Shown here piece after piece: positions 18,401 through 27,079 of a stretch of DNA of 64,000 bases. The notes under the pieces are model-generated. The model had not been told where the DNA came from and made no database searches. It saw only the letters and a list, made by a program, of their open reading frames with translations. Numbering within the stretch: position 1 is the first letter of the stretch; the number at the start of each line of letters is the position of its first letter. Position numbers and translations under genes: made by a program. The stretch is from CAVTND01 sp963735955 (GTDB lineage: Bacteria > Pseudomonadota > Gammaproteobacteria > Burkholderiales > Burkholderiaceae_F): assembly GCA_963735955.1 (NCBI GenBank), contig CAVTND010000020.1, positions 1-64,000 on the forward strand. Direction: 5' to 3'.

Positions 18401-19914
18401 TGCTCGTCGGTCTGTGCCGGAATGGCCGGCTCGCGGCCGGGCTGCTCGAAGGCGCGTTCGACCGCCATGCCGATGACACCGCGCACGCCACCGAGTCGTT
18501 GGTATTCCTCGTGCCCGATGCGGGTGCCTTCGGCGTGTGGTGAACTCGCGGTACAGCCATTCCAGCGTCAACGCCAGCAGCGGCAGCGCGTCAGCGCCCT
18601 TGGGCATCGACAACGAGTTGCTCGGTGAGCTGCGGGCTGATGACCAGCGGCTTGACGGCTTCGGAATGCCGCCTGGCCGGGCCTTCGATCACCGCCTTGA
18701 ACTCCGACGCCGGCATCGCGGGCAGGCTGAACAGCACCGGCGACAGCGCCTGCATCGCCGGTTGCACCCTGCAATTTGGCCAGCGAATCGGAACGAATGG
18801 TCAGCACGAACAGCACCCGGAGTCTGCGCCTGGCCGTGCCTGCTGACGCCGGGGCCGACCAGGTGTTCGCGCAGCGCGTCGACGTAAGCCACAAGCTGCC
18901 GGGCTTCGGCGTCGCCATCGGACGCGAACAGTTCCTCCGCCTGATCGATGGGTACGATCAGGGTCGGCTCGGCTCGACGATCTGCGGCGAGCTTGTCCGC
19001 TGTCTCCGCGGTCACGATTCTGCCAAGCACACCCGGCAAGGCCGGCGGATGCGAGCTCCGCGCGAAGGTCGGCGTGGCTGATCGGCTGCCCGGCCGCGGC
19101 GAGCGCACCCTTCAGGCTGGCCAGCAGGCCCTGTGCGCCCGAGATCGCCGCGCGCTCCGGGCGAACGGGTGGCAAGACGACGAAGTGCTCGCTGTCGCGC
19201 TTGAGCCGTGGCAGCAAGCCGGCGCGCAGGAACGAGGACTTGCCCGCCCCCGAGGCACCGAGGATCACGAAAAGTCTGTTCGACATCACGTTCGCGCACC
19301 AGGCGGATCTGGTCGATGGCCCGCACGATGGATGCCTCACGGCCGAAGAAGACGGCGGCGTCCACCTCTTCCAGGGCACGCAAGCCCGGGTAGGGCGAGC
19401 GGTCCGGCTGCCCTTCGGGCGGCCACACGAAGGTCGATGCGCTCAAGCCCGGCTTTCTTCAGCCCGCGCGCCAGCGCTTCCAGCCCAGCGCGTGGGAAGC
19501 TGCACCACCGTTTCGGGCACCGACAGGCAACCTGGCGACGGTGAACGACACCGGATCGTGTGCGTCGGTCAGGTCGCAGACCTGCCACTCGGCGGTCATC
19601 TGCTCGGGCAGCTGCGACAACGGAATGGGCTCGACGATGACGCCGAAGATGCGTTTACCGAGATTCTTGGCCTGGAAGAATTCGGCGAAGCAGTACTTCG
19701 AGTCTCGCCATGCCGGAGAGACGAGAAAGATCACGGCTTCGCAGCGATCCACCGCGCCGGCCAACGCGGCCATCCAGCGCTCACCGGGCGCGATGCCGCG
19801 AGTGTCGTCGATGTCGAGAAAGTAGTCGCTCCAGCCGTTCGCCTCAAGCCAGTTCGCAAGCGCAAGTGCTGCCGCGTTGTTGGCGCTCGAGTGGCTGATG
19901 AAGACGCGCGACAT
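15415..19914 (-). CDS. TIR-nSTAND1 ATPase-TM-WD40 sensor, about 1500 residues (many frameshifts)
   Basis: Reassembled from three frames. The start MSRVFISHSSANN at 19914 opens a TIR domain (to about residue 150) with the conserved YCFAEFF Glu helix of TIR NADases. Then SPYPGLRALEEVDAAVFFGR, the entry of nSTAND1 ATPases; Walker A ILGASGAGKSSFLRAG (near 19250); Walker B PTLIVPIDQAEELF (near 18960); VLTIRSDSLAKLQ (near 18795); ADALPLLALTLEWLYREFT (near 18590); VVEVAHEALLRQW (near 18195), the winged-helix region; one TM helix (GLSAAALVVLGFVVWIVM, near 17840); and 16 WD40 units. The C-terminus leaves the WD pattern after 15600. STAND proteins with TIR effectors are typically antiviral sensors: WD40 binds a trigger, ATP drives oligomerisation, TIR acts on NAD. 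The frame allows an upstream start to 20094. Frame changes also lie near 19460, 19380, 19270, 19050, 18840, 18650 and 18250. Confidence 0.8.
15600..17580 (-). repeat. 16 near-identical WD40 units (126-129 base period)
   Basis: A marker (CCGTCGG on the plus strand) occurs at 15641, 15768, 15897, 16023, 16150, 16276, 16402, 16529, 16656, 16783, 16910, 17037, 17164, 17291, 17418 and 17545. Spacings are 126 (in frame), 127 or, once, 129. Each unit encodes SFSPDGKRVVTAS, DKTARVWDAETGKPVGEAMT with variation only in two short windows: the residue after VTAS and four or five residues between units. Nine consecutive spacings of 127 mean the frame rotates at almost every unit. The identity implies recent amplification or gene conversion, with changes confined to positions that should line one rim of the propellers. 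Confidence 0.9.
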
Positions 19915-20183
19915 GGGTGGAGATTGTGCGCCAACTGCGCGAAAGTTTGGGCGCTGGGACGATTTCGCGTGTGGAAATGGGGGCTTACTGGCGTCACGAG
20001 CCGACAGGCGAGGTTTTTTCAGCTTTGATGGCAGGTTCTCGGCTTCGACCTGGGGAAGACAGACCAAAAGCATCGAGACAAGCTGGCCTACCACACTTGG
20101 GGATATTGGTCGGCTAGGCCGATGCGCAATTGCTCGCCGATCCCAAAGACATGCTCATGGGCTCAGATCCTGATGACATGTAA

Positions 20184-20345
20184 GGTCTTCGTATACAGGG
20201 CGAATCGGACTTCAAAGGGATTATCGAAGCCAATCACCGACTAGCCGGTTTTGGTTTCGACTACATTGCTCTCCTACGCGACCCGAACCGAGCGTCTCAG
20301 TATTCGACCAACTACGTAAAGAACCCGAGATTCAAGAAAAGCTAA
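20184..20345 (+). pseudogene. orphan coding-like fragment
   Basis: After a TAA at 20181 an open stretch with no ATG reads SDFKGIIEANHRLAGFGFDY and LLRDPNRASQYSTNY, ending at the TAA at 20343. Its composition looks like the end of a real protein, with normal amino-acid use and no upstream start. It is probably the tail of a gene whose body was lost when the island formed. Family unknown. Confidence 0.35.
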
Positions 20346-20835
20346 ATCGCCGGGTTTAGATGCTAAGGGTCGCGTGTCGCCGAATCGAACGAGGGAGCAA
20401 TTGCTACCCTCGTGGCGGCTACTGGCGGAAAGCTGGCGGAAACGAAAGCGGGTAGCCGCCAAGCCGCATGGATGCTGGGGGATTGACGTCCGTAGGGGAC
20501 GCTCGGCGCACAGGCACCGACGGGTAGGATGTAAGTCGTTACGCTACTTCGCGAGACGGGTGGGATCGGCTGGCGAATTGAGTTACTGTCACGCCGCAGG
20601 AGGCCTGTTTCTGCGGAGCTTGACAGACACCGCCTCCGCCAGAAGCCCAGTCTGCAAATCTCGAGGACTCGGGGATTTCCTCTCAGGAAAACCCGCCAAG
20701 ACCTGCCGTTCCCTCTGGTAATGCAATTTGCTGCGAAACCGGTCATCGCACGAGGGCTAGCGGCTGTCTTCAACCGGCCTTATCGTCCGCCGATGCTGAG
20801 GATTGCGCTCGGGATCCGAGTTTGGCGGAGAGGGC
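20346..20835. other. 490-base stretch without a supported gene
   Basis: Short frames exist on both strands but none has both a ribosome site and protein-like sequence. It contains the second copy of the island direct repeat (20619-20641). Confidence 0.4.
20619..20641 (+). repeat. direct repeat copy 2 (island right side)
   Basis: Matches 9561-9582 except for one extra A after CTTGAC. The two copies enclose about 11 kb containing the WD40 remnant, the unknown operon and the TIR-nSTAND-WD40 gene. No integrase, transposase or tRNA is seen next to either copy. Confidence 0.35.
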
Positions 20836-21567
20836 ATGAGCAGTCGACTGGACATGGGCAAGGTGCTGTACGGTGCTTTCGTGCTGCCTTGGCGCGAGCG
20901 CAGCGTGTTTTCACGTCGGCTCGGCCTACCTTTGATGGCGTTGGTTGCCCTAAGCCTGCTTTGGAGCAACTTCCCAAGTGAGTGGCCGCGCTGGATTGGC
21001 TGGGTCAGCGCTTTTGTCTATTGGGCGGTCTTTGCCGGCTTTGCCGTTATCGTGCATCGACTCATACTGCTCCCTGATGCGGACCGCCGCAGTTCGGCGT
21101 TACCGCGCTGGACGCGCCGAGAGGTTCGCTTCGTCGTCGCGCTCCTGGGCGTCGGCGCGCTCATGGCCGTGGTCGGCGCCGCGGTGGTCTTTGTCCCAGG
21201 TACCATCCTCGCGAACCTCAGTCTTGATTCCGCGGTCGGTTTGCTTCCGGAACTCGCCCGCTTGCCCGGGATGTATGTCTTGGGTCGGCTCTGCCTTGTT
21301 TTCCCGGCGATTGCACTGGATCGTCGCGTTGATCTCATGTGGTCGTGGCGCATTACCAAGGGGCATGGCGCTCGCCTCTTCATCCTCGTCGGATTGTTGC
21401 CGTGGGTCATTGCCGAGCTTGGGAGCCTTCTGTTTCGCTCAGACGCTGGTTTGGTTGAGTCATTGTTGCTGACGCTCGTCCTCAGCGCACTCTATGTTGC
21501 GGAGATTGCGGTTGTTTCCCTCTGCTACAGGGAACTCGTGCCAACCGCGCCAAGCGACCCTGCATGA
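20836..21567 (+). CDS. polytopic inner-membrane protein of unknown function
   Basis: 243 residues from an ATG at 20836 with a GGAGAGGG box just upstream. About six hydrophobic segments: LGLPLMALVALSLLW, WVSAFVYWAVFAGFAVIV, FVVALLGVGALMAVVGAAVV, YVLGRLCLVFPAIAL, LFILVGLLPWVIAELGSLL and LLTLVLSALYVAEIAVVSL. The loop WSWRITKGHG resembles loops in small GtrA/YIP-like membrane families but I make no assignment. It converges with ubiB; their stops are about 100 bases apart. Confidence 0.65.
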   Translation: MSSRLDMGKVLYGAFVLPWRERSVFSRRLGLPLMALVALSLLWSNFPSEWPRWIGWVSAFVYWAVFAGFAVIVHRLILLPDADRRSSALPRWTRREVRFVVALLGVGALMAVVGAAVVFVPGTILANLSLDSAVGLLPELARLPGMYVLGRLCLVFPAIALDRRVDLMWSWRITKGHGARLFILVGLLPWVIAELGSLLFRSDAGLVESLLLTLVLSALYVAEIAVVSLCYRELVPTAPSDPA

Positions 21568-21670
21568 CGTTAGACGGCCATGATGGCTTGGAGAGGCGCG
21601 CCGTTCCTGTCGAGACGCGGTGCCGCCGTGTTCGGCGCGCTCCGCCTGTCGCAGCTTGACGCTCGCGTTC

Positions 21671-23361
21671 TCAGTCGCGCCCCGAGCGCCAGATCGAGAT
21701 GATGATCCAAACGCTGTTGACGAAGGCGAGCAGGTAGCCGAACGAGTCCGAGCACCGTGAATATCGGCATGCCGAACAGCTGCGGGCCGGAGGAGACAGT
21801 CATCACGATCGACGATCCGATGACGACCGACGCGGTCATGATGCCGATCGTGATGCGGTCGATCGTGCGTGTGCATCCTGCGGCCGAAGCTGTCGAGCCG
21901 CTTCAGGTCCAGGTCGATACGCATGCGGCCACGACGCGCGTCCTTCAGCAGCCGCCCGATATCGCGCGGCACCGAGCCGATCAGGCCAAGGAACTGACCA
22001 AAGCTTGCGCTGCCGCGGCGTCCGACCTCGGCCGGCGCGTAACGCGCCGCGATCGCGCGTTCGAGAAACGGCTCGAGTCGGTCCGTGAGGCGGAACTCCG
22101 GGTCGTACTTGCGGCCCAGCGCCTCGAGGCTGATCAACGCCTTGAACAGCAGCGTGAGGTCGGTAGGCAGCACGATGCCGTGTTCGCGCACGATCGCCGT
22201 GATGCGCTCGATCAGCGCGCCAATACGGAGGTCCTTCAACGGCAAGTCGGCGAAGTCGACGACGAGCTCATCGACATCGGCAGCGAGCCGTTCCTCGTCG
22301 ACCGCGTCCTCGCCCGCCCAGTCGAGCAGCACTTCGAGCATCGGCTCGTTGTCGCGGCGGGTGACTCCGGAAAGCAGATCGATGATCTGGTTGCGTCGCG
22401 TCGACGACAGCCGTCCCGCCATGCCGAAGTCGATCATCGCGATCCGGTTGCCGGGCAGATAGATCACGTTGCCCGGATGCGGATCGGCGTGAAAGAAGCC
22501 GTCCACGAGCATCATCTTCAGCACCGCATCGACGCCGCGCTGCGCGAGCAGCTTCGGATCGAGGCCGGCGCGCTCGATCGCCGCCAGGTCCTCGCCGCAG
22601 ATGCCGTCGATGTGCTCCTGCACGTTCATCAAGCTGCTCGTCCACTGGGTGAAGACGTGCGGGATCAGGATGTGAGGCTCGTCCCGGAAGTTGCGCGCAA
22701 AGCGCTCGATGTTGCGCGCCTCGGCGGCCAGGTCGAGCTCGCGCATCAGCGAGCGGCGAAACTCCTCGACCACGCGCGTCGGCTGGTAGCGGCGCGCCTC
22801 GGGCATTTCGCTTTCGACGAACTGCGCGAGATGCGAAAGCAGGCGCAGGTCGGTCTCGACCTTGGCTTCGATGCCCGGGCGGCGGACCTTCAGCACGACC
22901 GCGCGGCCGTCGCGCAGGCGGGCGCGATGCACCTGCGCGATCGAGGCGGAACCCGAAGGCTCGCGCTGCAGGTCGACAAACACTGTGGAGGGCGAGCCGC
23001 CGAGAGCATGCTCGATGACGGGCAGGATCTCGTCGAACGGCACCGGGGCGGCGCTGCTGCGCAACTGCGCGAGTTCTTCGGTCCACTTGGGCGGCAGCAG
23101 ATCCTCGCGCATCGACAGCATCTGGCCGAGCTTGACGAAGGTGGGGCCGAGTTCCTCGAATGCCAGGCGCAGCCGCTGCTGCGGCTCGAGCTGCGCGCTG
23201 CGTGCCACCTCGCCCCAATGAAGCATGGCGCCGGCGCGTTCGAGGATCGACGCGACTCCGACCCGCCGCACGAGGTCGCCGAGCCCGTGCCGAATGAATA
23301 CCCGGCTGATTTCCTGCAGGCGCGGCAGGTCGTGCACTGCACGGAGCGCCCGCTCGGCCAC
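21671..23361 (-). CDS. ubiB: ABC1/UbiB-family atypical kinase-like protein (frameshift near C-terminus)
   Basis: About 560 residues. Members of this family support ubiquinone synthesis at the inner membrane through an ATPase-type kinase fold. Visible: the KxGQ motif (FVKLGQMLSMREDLLP), an Ala-rich nucleotide loop (PSGSASIAQVHRA), VLKVRRPG with the catalytic-fold Lys, FHADPHPGNV (catalytic loop) and MIDFGMAGRL (metal site). Two frame changes near 21870 and 21740 separate the last part, which carries two TM helices (VVIGSSIVMTVSSGPQLFG; GYLLAFVNSVWIIISIW). The start is GTG at 23361; a TAG lies in frame just upstream, so no longer form is possible. The nested inverted-repeat element begins 17 bases upstream of this start. 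Confidence 0.85.
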
Positions 23362-23377
23362 CGGTGGGACCTATCTA

Positions 23378-23647
23378 GAACCTATCTCGGAATCCCTGGT
23401 GGTCGCGGCGGGGTCGCATGGGGTGCAGGGCTAGGCGTGGCGAGGGGACCATTGCGTGTGCAAGGACCCGAGCCGCAACAACGCCATGCGCCCCATGCGA
23501 CCCCGCCCCGGAGGGTTGCCACGATAAGCGGGCGTCTGCGGCGTTGGCCGGCTCGGCCGTAGGCCTAGCTACTGTCCTTCGCCAGCCGCCTTGCATCCGC
23601 CCGCTTCTCGTGGCAACGCGATCCATCAGGGATTCCGAGATAGGTTC
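23378..23647. repeat. nested inverted-repeat element forming an outer stem with two inner hairpins
   Basis: Three stems in 270 bases. Outer: 23378-23398 pairs perfectly with 23627-23647 (21 bases, arm begins GAACCTATCTCGG). Inner B: 23408-23423 pairs perfectly with 23491-23506 (16 bases). Inner C: 23515-23534 pairs with 23598-23617 (20 bases, one mismatch). The loops of B and C contain further short GC complementarities. This is a three-way-junction layout. The right outer arm contains the last codons and stop of the phasin-like gene, so the left arm is an inverted copy of that gene's 3' end. It may be a REP/BIME-type mobile palindrome, a terminator complex or a structured RNA. Confidence 0.8.
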
Positions 23648-24289
23648 TTCTTCTTCGACTCGGACTGCTGGCGCAGCGCGTCGGCGAACCCGGCCAGCAT
23701 TCCGCTCGTGAGCATCGTCATGTTGGCGCCGTATTCCCGTACCGATTCGATCCGCGGAACGGCCTGTCCGCGGTATGCGCCCGTCATGCGGCTCGCAAAC
23801 TCGCTCATCACCTGCGCGATGCGCACGCTGGCGTCGGCGCCGACCCGTTGCGCGTGCAGTGTCAGGTCGACAAGTTCGCGGCGGATGTTGCCGGTGGTGG
23901 CTTCGGCGACATGGTTGGCCGCTGCGACGTAATCTTCTTGCAGCTTCTGCAGGGCCGCGAAGGCGTTCTTCAGGTCGTTGTCGGAAAAGTCTTTGCCGCG
24001 CGCTGCGAGCGCCTGCAAGGCCTCGTGCGCCGCCTGTGCCGAACTCTGCAGAGCCTGGTCGAGTCCGCTGATCGCGGCCGCGAACGCCTCGCGCGTCCGC
24101 ACATCGTCCAGCGGGGGCTTGAACACGGCGCCCCCGCTCATCGTCCGCACGACTTCCTTGACGCCTTCGGTGTCGAGCGCGACCGCCAGCCAGCATCTGG
24201 GCGGTCAGTTCGCGCACGCGCTCGCGGATTGCCTGCTCTTCTGCGTGCGCGGAGGATGTGTTCCCCGCTGACGCTGACAAATCGGTCAT
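23626..24289 (-). CDS. phasin-like helical protein (frameshifted)
   Basis: About 220 residues; ATG at 24289 preceded by GGAGACGCGAG. The first 40 residues (MTDLSASAGNTSSAHAEEQA, IRERVRELTAQMLAGGRA) are followed, after one frame change near 24190, by EVVRTMSGGAVFKPPLDDVR and long amphipathic helices (AISGLDQALQSSAQAAHEAL, LQKLQEDYVAAANHVAEAT). No membrane segment or signal. Such proteins occur widely in betaproteobacteria as conserved hypotheticals; phasin-like binding to polyhydroxyalkanoate granules is a guess from the fold type. The stop codon lies inside the inverted-repeat element. Confidence 0.65.
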
Positions 24290-24402
24290 CTCGCGTCTCC
24301 CGGTGGTTCGATGTGGAGGTCAGGATAGACCGAATCGCCCACGGCTGGCCAGAGTCAGGAGTTTGTTCAGCCTCGCCTGGGGATCCTCACGGCCAAATTG
24401 CT

Positions 24403-25083
24403 CTACGACGATGCGCGGAGCATCCATGTTGCCGCACTGTCTACCAGTCTGCTCATGACCGACTCATCACTGGAGCCGCTGCTCTTGCGCACATGGAAGG
24501 AATGATCGGCATCCTCGAACACCTCGAGCGTGGCCGATCGCCCAGCCGCGCGATGACCGACTTCATCAGCCCGAGATCAGCGAGTGAGTCGCGGCTGCCC
24601 TGCAGAAACAACATCGGCACGAGCACCTGGCTCAAATGCTCGGCGCGTTTGACTGATGGTGTGCCGGCCGGGTGCAGGGGGAAGCCGATGAAGACCAGGC
24701 CACATACCCCGGTGAGTGGGGCTGCAGCCTGCGCCTGCGAAGTCATGCGTCCACCAAACGACTTGCCGCCGGCAAAGAGGGGAAGGCCGGGCAAACGCCG
24801 CGCTGCTTCGGAGACGGCTGCGCGCACCGTCGCCTGTGCGACCAGGGGAGGATCTGGTCGCTTCTGGTTCCTCTGCATGTAGGGAAACTGAAAGCGCAGC
24901 GAAGCGATATCGCGCTCGCGCCAGGCCCTGTGCCAGCGCTTCCATGAACGGGTGCTGCATGCCGGCGCCGGCGCCATGCGCCAGGACAAGGGCCGCCCGT
25001 GCACCCTTCGGTCTGCGCAGAATTGCCGAGACAGCGTCCCGCTCGCTGACGGCGATCTGCAGTGTGTGCGTCTCATCCGGCAT
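24403..25083 (-). CDS. alpha/beta-hydrolase of the KANL3/Tex30-like family (frameshifted)
   Basis: About 225 residues. Cytosolic hydrolase with oxyanion region LVLAHGAGAGMQHPFMEALA, then FQFPYMQRNQKRPDPP, nucleophile elbow FAGGKSFGGRMTSQAQA (Ser in GKSFGG), LVFIGFPLHPAGTPS, MLFLQGSRDSLADL (acid) and, after a frame change near 24545, FEDADHSFHVRKSSGS (His). All triad positions are present. Frame changes near 24945 and 24545. The ATG at 25083 overlaps the stop of an upstream coding remnant; a GTG at 25098 is an alternative start. Substrate unknown. Confidence 0.8.
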
Positions 25084-25186
25084 GGGGCGCGAGCTCACTC
25101 GCTGGTCCGGCCTCGATCAGCTCCAGCGGCGGCAGCTGCATCAGTTCCTTCGCTTCCTCGACTGTGTGCCAAATAACGATTGGTCA
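25073..25186 (-). pseudogene. C-terminal coding remnant upstream of the hydrolase
   Basis: A frame with no start reads VIWHTVEEAKELMQLPPLEL, IEAGPASELAPHAG and stops at 25073, overlapping the hydrolase ATG. The overlap is what a translation-coupled operon partner would leave. The 5' part is missing beyond a TGA near 25195. Family not recognised. Confidence 0.35.
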
Positions 25187-25419
25187 TCGGTTCAAGCCAG
25201 CTTCGCTCTTGCGGAACTCTAGGCGCTGTTCGCACTGTCCGCTATCCGGCGATTCTCACACGAGTTCCTCATGTCAGCTTCTGGGCCGCGAGTCGAGGTC
25301 GCGCTTGGCCGAACTCTGCGACGTGTTGAGCCGCATCGATGCGATCGCCGGAACGAACGCCGAGTAGTAAGCTCCCTAAGGCCCGCCAATTGCCTGCACG
25401 CAACCGACGGAGAGCCGAG
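25187..25419. other. divergent intergenic region
   Basis: Separates the minus-strand hydrolase remnant from the plus-strand PASTA gene. A plus-strand open stretch reads SRLAELCDVLSRIDAIAGTN and ends at a TAG near 25367, but it has no supported start. Nothing else stands out. Confidence 0.3.
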
Positions 25420-26446
25420 ATGCGAGCCAAGATTTCATGGCTGCCGAGCGCGATCTTGTTGCTTGGCGCGACCGCGGCCACTGCACAGTCGTTTCCATGC
25501 GCCTCGGTTGCGCCCGAGGTGCGCGAGCGTGTACGGGAAGCCGGCGCCTGCCGCGAAGCCACGCCCGAAGAGATAGCACTCAAGGGCGCCCCCGCGCCGA
25601 CTTCCGCCGTAACGATGACGCTGTCGGACGGAACAGTGGTGAGGATTCCGCGCGAGATCAGCTCAATCATCAACGACGGGCGCAAGCACGCGGCGACCGA
25701 CCAGACTGCAAAGCCGAAGGGCGCTCCGCGGACGCCTGCGCAATCCAGGCCTGGTGCTTCCGGCGACCCGGCTCCCGCGTTGCAGAAGCTCAAGGTGCCG
25801 GATGTGATCGGCCGCAGTTACGCCGACGCTGGCCGCGCGCTGGCCGAATTCAAGGTCGATCGAATCGAAACAGCCAGCGCTGCCCCAAGCGGTGAAGTGC
25901 TCGCGCAGAATCCCGCACCGGCCACACTGATTCTCCCGGGAAGCACGGTCAGCCTGCAGGTGTCGGACGGCTCGCTTGCCAGCGCTGCGGGCACGACGCC
26001 GGTCATGGCGCCGGCCACCGCGGCTGCAGCCCCGTCTGCGCAGGCGCCTGCAACGGACTCTACGCGCTGCATCGGCGGCCGCCCTGGTACCTGCCTCCGA
26101 GCCGACGGTCCCGCCTGCACCACGCGCTCAATTCCCGATCGCGTTCCCGGCAAACGCTGCGCTCATCCTCGGCACTGGCGTGTTGCTCGGTCTGTTGTTT
26201 GGCGCACTCTTGATGCGTCAGTGGCTGCTACGCCGCCAGCGGGTAGCTGACACGAATGCCACGTCGCCGACGCTCTATCAGATTCAAGAGCCGGTCGACA
26301 CCGGCACCGGCGGCGTCGAGGCAGAAGCGGCGCCTGAAATCAGATTCGCTGCGCGTCTCGATCCGGGCGAAACAACGATCGTGTTGGCCTCTGTTCCCGA
26401 CCGCGATGAAGTTGCGATCGAGCATTCGAGCGTCCACCATGCATAA
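25420..26446 (+). CDS. exported PASTA-domain protein with C-terminal TM anchor (frameshifted)
   Basis: The ATG at 25420 follows GGAGAGCCGAG. Signal peptide (ISWLPSAILLLGATAATAQS), a periplasmic region with SDGTVVRIPREISSIINDG, then one PASTA domain at about residues 125-190 (KVPDVIGRSYADAGRALAEF, EVLAQNPAPATLILPGSTV). One frame change near 26080 leads through a Pro/Ala linker to a TM helix (ALILGTGVLLGLLFGALLM) and a short cytoplasmic tail. PASTA domains bind peptidoglycan stems or beta-lactams. A class A penicillin-binding protein lies convergent to this pair, so a cell-wall role is reasonable. It overlaps the next gene by 8 bases. Confidence 0.7.
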
Positions 26447-27017
26447 CGGCGTCAGGCTGAGCGCGCCGTTCGAGCTTACCGGCGATGACGTCGAGAGGGC
26501 GCTGTTCGAGCAGAGCAAGGACGAGCTGGCCGTTGCGCGAGAGTTCGACCGACTGCGCGGCGCTGCCGCCGAGCGCGCGGCCGAAGAGCTGAACCACGCG
26601 CTCGAAGTCGACCTCTTCGAAGTGCTCGCACAAGGGTGGGTCAGGGTGCCCGCAGTGCGCGCCGCGGTACAGCTGAGTACGCTGATGGAGAGGCCACCAG
26701 CGCTCGTCAAACTCGACCGGCACAACATAGCTTCGAAGTCGCGCGTCGTGCTCGGCAGCAGCGTGGGGCAGAGCTCGCTGCCGCCGCTGGACCTGACGCT
26801 CGAGATCGTCGCGGATGTTCAAAGCGCGACCCTCGCCGCGCGCGAGGGCCGGATCGAGCTGGTCGCGCTCGGCGAAACTTCGGTCATCGCACGGCTCAAG
26901 TACAGGAGCGTGCTGGTAAAGGAACACGCGACGGGTGTTTCCGGCGTACCGCGCGACCCGTTCAAGCGTCGAGGGTCTGCAGCCGACAGACAGGCGAGCG
27001 TCGACATCCAAATTTAA
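26439..27017 (+). CDS. unknown 192-residue protein coupled to the PASTA gene
   Basis: The ATG at 26439 overlaps the end of the PASTA gene. No signal peptide. N-terminal helical half (DDVERALFEQSKDELAVARE, AAERAAEELNHALEVDL) and a more beta C-terminal half (SSLPPLDLTLEIVADVQSAT, EGRIELVALGETSVIARLKY). No family recognised. Translational coupling suggests it works with the PASTA protein, perhaps on its cytoplasmic tail. It converges with the PBP gene 60 bases downstream. Confidence 0.55.
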   Translation: MHNGVRLSAPFELTGDDVERALFEQSKDELAVAREFDRLRGAAAERAAEELNHALEVDLFEVLAQGWVRVPAVRAAVQLSTLMERPPALVKLDRHNIASKSRVVLGSSVGQSSLPPLDLTLEIVADVQSATLAAREGRIELVALGETSVIARLKYRSVLVKEHATGVSGVPRDPFKRRGSAADRQASVDIQI

Positions 27018-27079
27018 GCCATTGGCCGACCGCGCAAAGCGGGAGGCTGTACGCCTTCCTGCGTGTTGCGAGAGACGAC

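Noticed and set aside
21560..21590. Integron attC-like core GTTAGAC after the membrane-protein gene
   Set aside because: No matching second core, no integrase and no series of cassettes; one heptamer is expected by chance.
21757..23562. A 601-codon plus-strand frame opposite ubiB
   Set aside because: Low-complexity Arg/His/Asp-rich antisense of the ubiB kinase motifs; no domain or start signal.
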